A DNA stretch of 8,831 nt, from positions 1-8,831 of the forward strand of contig JAVEEO010000016.1 of NCBI GenBank assembly GCA_030840415.1, written 5' to 3'. Of the stretch, positions 1 to 6,600 are shown piece by piece; the first letter of the stretch is position 1, and the number at the start of each line of letters is the position of its first letter. The translations under genes were made by a program, and so were the position numbers. The DNA is from Pseudonocardiales bacterium. GTDB lineage: Bacteria; Actinomycetota; Actinomycetes; Mycobacteriales; Jatrophihabitantaceae. Below the pieces are notes generated by a model. The model saw only the letters and a program-made list of their open reading frames with translations. It was not told the origin of the DNA and did no database searches.

Positions 1-670
1 CCAGGTGCAGCCGGTAGGCCAACTCCAGGTCCTCGCCACCCCAGCTGCGGATCTGCTCGTCGAACCCACCGACCGCGCGCAGCCGGTCGGTCGGCGCGGA
101 CACGTTGCAGGTCCAGTAGACGATCCAGGGCGCCGGCAGCGCGGCGAAGTCATCGGCGTACTTGGCGTAGAACAGCTCCCGGACGTCGGCCCACCGGCCC
201 GAGGCGGCCACCAGCGCGAGCACGGCGTCCGGGTCCTGCCAGCCGTGCTCGTCCAGGGTGGCGATCATGGCCGCCGCCTCGTCGCCGTCGGTGCCGAACC
301 CGTAGACGTAGCCGATCACCGCCACCGGCCCGTCGGCCCGCTGGTGGCTGTCCAGGTGCGCCCGCAGGCAACCCGAATGCAGCAGCACCCCCGAGTCGAC
401 CATCACGCACACCGCCCCGGCGGCGTGGGCGATGCCGACGTTGCGGGCCTGCGCCACCCGCCAGCCCTCGTCCGGCTGGAAGAAGTACCGCAGGTCCAGC
501 CGGTCGGCATAGCTGCCGGCCAGCTCGGCGGTGTGGTCGCTGGAACCGTCGTCGATCACCAGCACCTCGAACTGCGCCCGCGGCAGGTCCTGCCGGACCA
601 GCGAGTCCAGGGTGCGGCGCAGCAACTCGGCCCGGTTGTAGGTCGGGATGATCACGCTGCAGGCGGGCAT
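1..670 (-). CDS. Family 2 glycosyltransferase (GT-A fold), C-terminus cut off by window edge
   Basis: Transfers a sugar from a nucleotide-sugar donor to an acceptor that cannot be told from sequence. The 223 visible residues start directly with the family 2 fold: PTYNR at 9-13, the nucleotide-binding strand VIDDGSSD at 38-45, and ARNVGIAHAAG at 75-85. WGGED at 210-214, followed by LELAYRL, matches the C-terminal galactosyltransferase-type (Glyco_transf_7C) motif that normally holds the catalytic acid. No signal peptide or membrane segment is visible, so it is probably cytosolic. The metal-binding DxD site seems to be VDSG (91-94), so the second aspartate is missing. The ATG overlaps the sulfotransferase stop by one base (TGATG), which fixes the start and implies translational coupling. 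Position next to a sulfotransferase and NRPS suggests tailoring of the peptide, but a carbohydrate role is equally possible. The family call is firm; the substrate is unknown. Confidence 0.88.
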   Translation of the reverse strand, partial: MPACSVIIPTYNRAELLRRTLDSLVRQDLPRAQFEVLVIDDGSSDHTAELAGSYADRLDLRYFFQPDEGWRVAQARNVGIAHAAGAVCVMVDSGVLLHSGCLRAHLDSHQRADGPVAVIGYVYGFGTDGDEAAAMIATLDEHGWQDPDAVLALVAASGRWADVRELFYAKYADDFAALPAPWIVYWTCNVSAPTDRLRAVGGFDEQIRSWGGEDLELAYRLHL

Positions 671-1548
671 CAGCGGCTCCTCGCATCGCTGTCGAGGTCG
701 TACCCGCAGGCCTTGGCGACCAGGCGTACCTGCTCGTCGTCGAGCAGGGCCCGCAGCGAGGCCGGCAGGTCGGCCCAGTCCAGGATGGTCCTGCGGGTCC
801 GGCCACCCAGCCCGATCGCGTGGATCCGCCGGTCGAAGACCCCGGCATCGAGCAGTTCCTCGGCCAGGCCGCAATGCTCGGCGATCCGGGTCCGCCAGCC
901 CAGCGGGTCCGCGACGAGATCCTCGTAGCGCACCCGGAGCACCCACGGCGGCAGGTCGGCGGTCGCCGTCCAGAAGCTGGCCCCGACCCGGGCCCAGTCC
1001 CGGATCACCAGCTCGGTGTCGCCCCGCGTCCAGTCGCCGCGTTCCCAGACCTCGAGGCTGCGCAGGATGTCGCGCGGGTCGCGCATGATGTGCACGACCC
1101 GACAGTCCGGAAAGAGCCGGTGCAGGGCAGCCGCCTCGTCGAGGCCGTACCGGACCTCCTTGAACCCCCAGACCGGCCGGCCCAGCTCGGCCGCGGGCCC
1201 GGCGAACAGCACCTCGACGAAGGCGCGCACCGCGTCGTCGATGTGGACGGCCTCCGGCGTCATGTTGGCCATGAAGCTCTGGTGGCCCGAGCGGGCGTAG
1301 CCCTGCCGTCCGGGCTCGCCGTGTTCTGCCGTCCAGTCGCCCAGTCGGCGGCCCACCGCGAGGATCTCGCGGAGCTGGCCGGCATGCTCACCCCAGATCA
1401 GCACCTCGGGATGGGAGGACAGCAGCCGCTGGACGAGCGTGCTGCCGCAGCGCTGTCCCGCCGCGAGGATCAGCAGTGGCGCGGTCACCGGTGCGCCGTT
1501 CATCGGTGACCCGTTCATCGGGGAGCCGTTCATCGGTGCGCCGTTCAT
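670..1548 (-). CDS. PAPS-dependent sulfotransferase
   Basis: Moves a sulfo group from PAPS to a hydroxyl or amine. From the ATG at 1548 it is 292 residues, a usual length for bacterial sulfotransferases. The 5'-phosphosulfate loop is GQRCGSTLVQRLL at 31-43, after the strand PLLILAA. The 3'-phosphate site is HIMRDPRDILRSL at 153-165, with R156 and S164 as the expected ligands. VRYEDLVADP at 206-215 is the conserved late motif. The N-terminus carries four MNGxP repeats (1-20), each with a possible start codon; the sulfotransferase fold begins only at about residue 24, so the true start could be any of the four, or the GTG at 1488. The frame stays open upstream to 1692, but with no ATG. None of the ATGs has a clear ribosome binding site. 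It lies 184 bases after the P450 and overlaps the glycosyltransferase. Substrate may be the NRPS product or the sugar added by the neighbour. Confidence 0.87.
   Translation of the reverse strand: MNGAPMNGSPMNGSPMNGAPVTAPLLILAAGQRCGSTLVQRLLSSHPEVLIWGEHAGQLREILAVGRRLGDWTAEHGEPGRQGYARSGHQSFMANMTPEAVHIDDAVRAFVEVLFAGPAAELGRPVWGFKEVRYGLDEAAALHRLFPDCRVVHIMRDPRDILRSLEVWERGDWTRGDTELVIRDWARVGASFWTATADLPPWVLRVRYEDLVADPLGWRTRIAEHCGLAEELLDAGVFDRRIHAIGLGGRTRRTILDWADLPASLRALLDDEQVRLVAKACGYDLDSDARSR
1489..1548 (-). repeat. Four tandem 15-base repeats encoding MNGAP/MNGSP at the sulfotransferase N-terminus
   Basis: Four head-to-tail 15-base units read ATGAACGGCGCACCG with small changes: 1548-1534, 1533-1519, 1518-1504 and 1503-1489. 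The first and last are identical; the middle two encode Ser instead of Ala. Each unit starts with an in-frame ATG. Unit length is a multiple of three, so gain or loss of a unit keeps the reading frame and changes only the number of start codons and the length of the tail. The repeat lies before the sulfotransferase fold and is not part of the family's conserved sequence. Confidence 0.9.
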
Positions 1549-1601
1549 CGGTGGGTCGGCGGGCGATACCGCGCGACGCCGCGCGTTGCGACACTGGCCA
1601 C
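1545..1601 (-). CDS. Candidate 18-codon upstream open frame coupled to the sulfotransferase
   Basis: A GTG at 1601 sits six bases after AGGGAG (minus strand, near 1613-1608), the best ribosome binding site in this stretch. The frame reads VASVATRGVARYRPPTHR and stops at TGA (1547-1545), which overlaps the first sulfotransferase ATG as ATGA. An ATG at 1607 is in the same frame but touches the binding site. The peptide is arginine-rich and not recognised. Its likely role, if translated, is to deliver ribosomes to the sulfotransferase start, which lacks its own binding site. It could be chance, since short frames are common in GC-rich DNA. Confidence 0.3.
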   Translation of the reverse strand: MASVATRGVARYRPPTHR

Positions 1602-1732
1602 CGACATCTCCCTGGATCGCCGAGGTTGCTGAACCCGGGCCGAGCCGGGCGGAGTGCGGGCGAGTATGTCCACAGTCGGCGCCGGCGGACAAGTCTTCCC
1701 GGCCGCTGGTGGCTCCAACCGACCGAGCGGGA
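1549..1732 (-). promoter_or_regulatory. P450-sulfotransferase gap with possible promoter for the sulfotransferase
   Basis: On the minus strand TTGTCC (1692-1687) and CATACT (1668-1663) are 18 bases apart and resemble -35 and -10 boxes, four of six matches each. They would start a transcript near 1656 with a leader of about 105 bases holding the short upstream frame. Just after the P450 stop, arms CCGCTGGT (1703-1710) and ACC plus AGCGG (1718-1720, 1726-1730) can form a small bulged hairpin. It has no T-run after it, so I do not call it a terminator. Read-through from the P450 remains possible. Confidence 0.3.
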
Positions 1733-2980
1733 TCAGCGACCGGCCCCCACCAGTTGCATCAGCCGGACCGGCAGCCGGTCGTAGCCGCGAAGCATCAGGG
1801 CGCGCCGCTCGGGCGGCCGGGACGCCAACGCCAGCTCCGGGAACCGCTCGATCAGCCGGGGAAAGGCGATCCGGGCCTCGGCGCGGCCGAGGATGGCACC
1901 GAGGCAGTAGTGCGGGCCGATGCTGAAGGCGAGGTGGTGGTTGTCCTCGCGGGCCGGGTCGAAGGTGTCGGGATCGGCGAACCGGCGCGGGTCGCGGTTG
2001 GCCGCCCCGGTCAGCACCAGCACCAGCTGGCCCTGGCCGACCGGCACCCCGGCGATCTCGGTGTCGGCGGCCGCGCAGCGCACCGAGAAGTGCACCGGCG
2101 GGTCGTACCGAAGCATCTCCTCGACACAGGCCGGCGCCAGCGACTCGTCGGCGCGCAACGCCGCCAGCGCGTCCGGATGCCCGGCCAGCAGCGCCAGGCC
2201 GTTGCCGAACAGGTTGGCGGTGGTGCGGAAGCCGGCGTTGAAGACCACGATCAGGTTCGCCAGCAGTTCGGCCTCGCTGAGCTCGTCCGGCTTCTCGTCC
2301 CGCACCCGGGCCAGAGCCGAGATCAGGTCGTCGCGCGGCTGCCGGCGGCGGGCGGCCAGCAGCGCGGTGAAGTACTCCTCCAACTGCAGCCCGGCGGCGT
2401 TGGCGGCCCTGATCCGGGCGAACGAGTGCTGGCCGAGTTCGAGCACCGCGTCGAAGACCCGCACCAGCGGCAGCAGGCCGGCCCGGTCGGCGGCCGGCAC
2501 GCCGAGCAGTTCACCGATCACGTCGCTGGGCAGCGGCACGGCGAAGCCAGCCATGAAGTCCACCGGTTCGCCGCCGCGGGCCGCCGCCGCGAGCCGGTCC
2601 AGCCGCTGGTCGGTCAGCCGGCCGATCATCGGCTCCAGCTCGGCCACCTGGGCGGCCGACATGGCGTGGCTGAACAGCCGGCGGACCCGGGCGTGGTCCT
2701 CGCCGCTGGTGTTGAACACCGAGGCCTGCAGGATGCGCATCACCGGGTGCTCGCGCCACCTGGGGCTGCCACGGTCGAGGTAGCCGGCGTCCAGCACCCC
2801 GAAGTCCGGATCGCGCAGTACCGCGCCGGCGGCTTCGTACCCGCAGACCAGCGCGGCGAACCGGTCGGTACTGCCCAGCGCCACCACCGGCCCGCGTTCG
2901 TGCAGTCGGGCGTAGCAGGGATAGGGATCGCGGCGGCCGTCCTCGCTGAGCAGCTCGGCCAGCAACGGGTCAGCGGGCAC
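1733..2980 (-). CDS. Cytochrome P450 monooxygenase
   Basis: Soluble class I bacterial P450 of 415 residues, the normal length, with no membrane anchor; it would need a ferredoxin partner encoded elsewhere. Visible motifs in order: C-helix HARVR (H96, R100); I-helix AGFRTT (249-254); K-helix EMLR (E288, R291); RFADPDTFDP (333-342); heme loop FSIGPHYCLG (352-361) with C359 as the thiolate ligand. The I-helix normally reads AGxE/DTT; here the acid is R252, so proton delivery may differ or the reaction may be atypical. The heme loop has FS instead of FG. Start is GTG at 2980, five bases after AAGGAG. As the first gene of the minus-strand group and divergent from the NRPS, it probably hydroxylates or cross-links the peptide or a carrier-bound amino acid. 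Family firm, reaction unknown. Confidence 0.95.
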   Translation of the reverse strand: MPADPLLAELLSEDGRRDPYPCYARLHERGPVVALGSTDRFAALVCGYEAAGAVLRDPDFGVLDAGYLDRGSPRWREHPVMRILQASVFNTSGEDHARVRRLFSHAMSAAQVAELEPMIGRLTDQRLDRLAAAARGGEPVDFMAGFAVPLPSDVIGELLGVPAADRAGLLPLVRVFDAVLELGQHSFARIRAANAAGLQLEEYFTALLAARRRQPRDDLISALARVRDEKPDELSEAELLANLIVVFNAGFRTTANLFGNGLALLAGHPDALAALRADESLAPACVEEMLRYDPPVHFSVRCAAADTEIAGVPVGQGQLVLVLTGAANRDPRRFADPDTFDPAREDNHHLAFSIGPHYCLGAILGRAEARIAFPRLIERFPELALASRPPERRALMLRGYDRLPVRLMQLVGAGR

Positions 2981-3323
2981 GATCGCTCCTTCTTCGACGG
3001 GAAAGGCTGCCTCGTCCTGACTCTAGCCAGTTGTCCGTTTGGTAGCCATTTGAAAGAGCCAGGCCTGTCCAGTTCGCGTCAGGCCCCAGGTATCAGCGGC
3101 CGCGGGTGGTGCCCCTACCTTCGCGAACCCCCTTTCGGAGCCGCCCGGTTTCCTTCGGGGATCTCTCAGTGCCGATCGCTCACCCCGAGGAGGACGGGCC
3201 CGGTCGCTGTCGTTCCGGCGGACCCGACCCTGCAGTTATGCTCGCCGACATGGCTCTACTTCACACCGGATTGACCACCGGTGCCCTGCAACTCGACCAC
3301 CGGCAGCCGTCCGGGCCGCGCCG
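2981..3323. promoter_or_regulatory. Divergent control region between P450 and mbtH-like gene
   Basis: This 343-base stretch must hold promoters for both gene groups and is less GC-rich than the genes near 3015-3060. I find no convincing promoter pair. Weak candidates: on the plus strand TATGCT (3237-3242) with TTCCGG 18 bases upstream; on the minus strand TAGAGT (3025-3020). TTGACC at 3271-3276 has no partner. Possible protein sites are GGCCTG/CAGGCC arms at 3062-3067 and 3080-3085, the palindrome CAGGCCTG at 3060-3067, and TGTCC repeated at 3032 and 3066. No known regulator site is recognised. Confidence 0.4.
2986..2991 (-). promoter_or_regulatory. Ribosome binding site of the P450
   Basis: AAGGAG on the minus strand, five bases before GTG at 2980. 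It is a near-perfect site and supports the GTG start, as there is no nearby in-frame ATG upstream. Confidence 0.8.
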
Positions 3324-3327
3324 ATGA
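3169..3327 (+). CDS. Possible small open frame overlapping the mbtH-like start (ATGA)
   Basis: A frame of 52 codons from GTG 3169 (seven bases after GGGGA) runs to TGA at 3325-3327, overlapping the MbtH ATG as ATGA; shorter versions start at ATG 3238 or 3250. The mbtH-like gene lacks a clear binding site, so coupling would be useful. Against it, the third codon positions hold many A and T bases compared with the real genes, the start site is weak, and the product resembles nothing I know. More likely leader sequence than a protein. Confidence 0.15.
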   Translation: MPIAHPEEDGPGRCRSGGPDPAVMLADMALLHTGLTTGALQLDHRQPSGPRR

Positions 3328-3536
3328 GCAGCCCGTTCGACGATCCGGACGCCCAGTACCTCGTGGTGGTCAACGCCGAAGCCCAGCACGCGTTGTGGCC
3401 CACCTTCGCCGACCTACCCGCCGGCTGGACGGTCGCGCTGCCGGCCGCCGGCCGCGCCGAATGCCTGGACTACATCGAGCGGCACTGGACGGATCTGCGT
3501 CCGGCCAGCCTCGTCAAGGCGATGGCCGAGGACTAG
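3324..3536 (+). CDS. MbtH-like protein (NRPS adenylation-domain partner)
   Basis: Small protein of 70 residues that binds NRPS adenylation domains and helps their folding and activity; not an enzyme itself. The family signature is clear: SPFDDPDAQYLVVVN at 3-17, NAEAQHALWP at 17-26, PAGW at 32-35, CLDYIERHW at 47-55 and WTDLRPASL at 55-63. The usual SLWP reads ALWP (A23), in the face that contacts the A domain; this is a mild change. The ATG at 3324 is chosen because the family starts a few residues before PFDDP. No good ribosome binding site precedes it. It is 143 bases upstream of the NRPS on the same strand, so its partner is probably one or both A domains there. Confidence 0.96.
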   Translation: MSSPFDDPDAQYLVVVNAEAQHALWPTFADLPAGWTVALPAAGRAECLDYIERHWTDLRPASLVKAMAED

Positions 3537-3571
3537 AACGCCGCGTTCGCGACAAAGGAGTTCTCTCTACC

Positions 3572-3592
3572 GCAGGTGGTGCAGTCACCTGC
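3572..3592 (+). repeat. Perfect 7-base inverted repeat, loop 7
   Basis: GCAGGTG (3572-3578) and CACCTGC (3586-3592) are perfect inverse copies around GTGCAGT. It begins 36 bases after the mbtH-like stop. In RNA it would form a GC-rich hairpin; no T-run follows, so a simple terminator is unlikely. An operator or an RNA pause or stability element fits better. Confidence 0.55.
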
Positions 3593-3660
3593 CGCCAGGC
3601 GACTGCGAAGTGGTGAAACGGCTCCGATATCGGCTCGCCGCCAGGCAATAATGTGAACCC

Positions 3661-3671
3661 GGAGAGGGGAG
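3661..3671 (+). promoter_or_regulatory. Ribosome binding site deciding the TTG start of the NRPS
   Basis: GGAGAGGGGAG ends eight bases before TTG at 3680, an ideal distance. The other in-frame start, GTG at 3653, has no comparable site upstream and would put this purine run inside the coding sequence. Confidence 0.6.
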
Positions 3672-3679
3672 TATCGGTC

Positions 3680-6600
3680 TTGCACGAAAGTGGGCAGTCC
3701 CCTACCTTTCTCCAGCTGTTCGCCGCCCAGGTCGCCGCGCGGCCGGCCGCCGTCGCGGTGGAATCGCCCACGATCGATCCGGCCGGCAACGCCGCGGACC
3801 GGTGCCTGGGCTACGCCGAGCTCGACGCCCGGGCCAACGCTCTCGCCCACCACCTGCGCGACCTCGGCGCCGGCCCGGACACCCTGGTCGCGATCAGCCT
3901 GCCCCGCACCCCCGAGCTGGTCACCGCGGTGCTGGCCGTCCTCAAGGCCGGCGCCGGCTACCTGCCGCTCGACCCGAACTACCCCACCGCCCGGCTCGGC
4001 TACCTGCTGCGCGACAGCAGCCCCACCCTGCTGATCAGCGACAGCACCACCCTGACCGCCCTGGAGCCGGCGCTGCCCGCCGACACCCGGGTGCTGCGGC
4101 TGGACGCCGACGCCGCGCAGTGGGCCGACGCCCCGGTCACCGACCCGGAAGCCGGACCGGCGGGCCACCAACTGGCCTATGCCATCTACACCTCCGGCTC
4201 CACCGGCGAACCGAAGGCGGTACTGGTCGAGCACGACCAGATCGCGGCCGTCGCCGACGCCTGGGGCCAGGTGCTGGATCTGGGCCCGGAGCTGGCGCAC
4301 CTGCAGCTGGCCGGCTTCTCCTTCGACGTCTTCACCGCCGACCTGGTGCGAGCGCTCGGCTTCGGCGGCCGGCTGGTGCTGTGCCCGCCGGAACTGCTGC
4401 TCGACGGCGCCGGGCTGCACGAGCTGATGCGCCGGTACGAGATCGGCTTCGCCGACTTCGTTCCGGCGGTACTGGATTCGCTGCTGGAGCACTGGCAGCG
4501 TTCGGGCACCGCCCTGCCGGCGCTGCGGACGGTGGTCTGCGGCTCCGACGTCTGGACCGCGGCCAGCGCCGCCCGGCTGCGGGAACTCTGCGGGCCGGAC
4601 GTGCGGATCGTGCACGCCTACGGCGTCACCGAGGCCTGCATCGACAGCACCCACTACCTGCTGCCCGCCGCCCCCGACCCGGCCGGCCCGCTGCCGATCG
4701 GCCGGCCGCTGCCCGGCGTCCGGATCCACCTGCTGGACGAGGCGGGCCGGTCGGTGACCGACGGTCAGGTCGGCGAGATCTGCATCGGCGGCGCCGGGAT
4801 CGCCCGCGGTTACCTGGGCCGCGACGAGCTGACCGCGCAGCGCTTCGGAGCGGACCCGTTCGTGCCCGGCGGCCGGCTGTACCGGACCGGCGACCGGGGC
4901 AGGTGGCTGCCCGGCGGCGAACTGGAATTCCTCGGCCGCACCGACCACCAGGTCAAGGTGCGCGGGTTCCGGGTCGAGCTGGGCGAGATCGAGGCCCGGC
5001 TGGCCGGCTGCCCCGGCGTCCGCGACGCGGTGGTGCTGGCCCGCCGCAGCGGTGGCGACCAGCAACTGGTGGCCTACTACCGGACCAACGCCGACGGCCC
5101 GGCGGTGACCGCCGAGCGGGCCCGGGCGTGGCTCGCCGAGGCGCTGCCGGCCCACATGGTGCCGGCCGCCTGCATGCGGCTGGCGAGCTGGCCGCTGACC
5201 CCGAACGGCAAGCTCGACCGGCAGGCGCTGCCGGAGCCGGACGCCGATGCCTACGCCGGCGGGTCCGCTGGGTTCGAGCCGCCGGCCGGCCCGCTGGAGA
5301 CCGCGCTGGCCGCGATCTTCGCCGACCTGCTCGGCCTGGAACGGATCTCGCGGCACGACGACTTCTTCGCCCTGGGCGGGCATTCGCTGCTGGCCGGCCG
5401 GGTGGTGTCCCGGCTGCGCGAGCTGCTGCACCGCGAGGTGCCGGCCACCGCGCTGTTCCGGGCGCCGACTCCCGCGACGCTGGCCGAGTACCTGTCCCGG
5501 GACCCGGCCGGCGACCCCGCCGCCGCCACGGACGTACTGCCGCCGATCGTCCCGGTCGAGCGGAGCGGGCCGCTGGAGCCGTCCTTTGCCCAGCAGCGGC
5601 TGTGGTTCCTGGCCCAGCTCGAAGGCGGCAGCGAGGCCTACCACGTGGTGGAGGCGTTCGGACTGGACGGCCCGCTGGACCGGCCCGCGCTGGCCGCCGC
5701 GCTGGACGGCCTCACCGACCGGCACGAGGCGCTGCGCACCCGGCTGGTCGAGCAGGACGGCCGGCTGGTCCAGCGGATCGATCCGGCCGGCGGCGGCTTC
5801 GCGCTGGGGACCGAGGACCTGACCGGCAGCGTGGACGCCGAGGCCGAGCTCGCCGACCTCCGGCGCCGGGAGGCGGCCGCCCCGTTCGACCTGGCCCGCG
5901 ACCCGCTGGCCCGCGGCCGGCTGGTGCTGCTCGGGCCGGACCGGCACGTCCTGCTGCTCACCCTGCACCACGTGCTGGCCGACGGCTGGTCGATGGACGT
6001 GCTGGCTCGCGAGCTCGGCGTGCTCTATGCCGCCGCAAGTGCGGGCCGGCCGGACCCGCTGCCGCCGTTGCGGGTGCAGTACGCCGACTACGCCGCCTGG
6101 CAGCGCGGCTGGCTGTCCGGCGCGATCGCCGACCGGCAGGCCGAGTTCTGGACGAAGGCGCTGGACGGCGCGCCGGCGCTGCTCGAGCTGCCCACCGACC
6201 TGCCGCGGCCGGCCGAGCAGGACTACCACGGCGACCAGTTGGCCGTGGAGTTCGACGCCGAGCTGACCGCCGCGCTCGCCGCGCTGAGCCAGCGCGCCGG
6301 CTGCACCCTGTTCATGACGGTGCTGGCCGGCTGGGCGCTGGTACTCAGCCGGCTGTCCGGCCAGCCCGAGGTGGTGATCGGCACCCCCACCGCCAACCGA
6401 CGGCGGGCCGAGCTGGAGGGCCTGATCGGGTTCTTCGTCAACACCCTGGCGCTGCGGATCGACCTGGCCGGCGAGCCGACCGGCGCCGAGCTGCTGGCCC
6501 GGGTGCGGACCGCGACGCTGGCCGCGCTGGAGCACCAGGACCTGCCGTTCGAGCAGGTGGTCGAGCTGGTCAACCCGGTGCGCAGCCTCGCGCACGCCCC

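Larger units (their letters stand above)
3537..3679 (+). promoter_or_regulatory. Structured spacer between mbtH-like gene and NRPS
   Basis: The spacer holds an AAAGGAG site (3554-3560) with no start codon at a usable distance; a 7-base inverted repeat (3572-3592); a 10-base palindrome CCGATATCGG (3624-3633); and a 10-base direct repeat GCCGCCAGGC at 3591-3600 and 3637-3646. A frame from GTG 3576 ends at TGA 3654-3656, overlapping the alternative NRPS start GTG 3653. The spacing is long for an mbtH-NRPS pair and suggests separate control of the NRPS, or the remains of a lost gene. Confidence 0.45.

Noticed and set aside
1703..1730. Hairpin after the P450 stop as a terminator
   Set aside because: The stem is short and bulged and no T-run follows on the minus strand.
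3118..3160. CCTTCG-like elements at 3118, 3131 and 3151 resembling regulator direct repeats
   Set aside because: Spacing (13 and 20 bases) and sequence are too irregular for a SARP-type or other known site.
1439..3274. Long open frame on the plus strand opposite the P450 and sulfotransferase
   Set aside because: It is the shadow of the minus-strand genes: biased, low-complexity translation with no recognisable motif, while the minus strand encodes complete P450 and sulfotransferase motifs.
3271..3276. TTGACC as a -35 box for the mbtH-like gene
   Set aside because: No -10-like sequence lies 16-18 bases downstream.
3112..3708. CCCCTACCTT occurs at 3112-3121 and 3699-3708, upstream of mbtH-like gene and at the NRPS start
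   Set aside because: The second copy is inside the NRPS coding sequence, and a shared 10-mer is expected by chance in a GC-rich window of this size.
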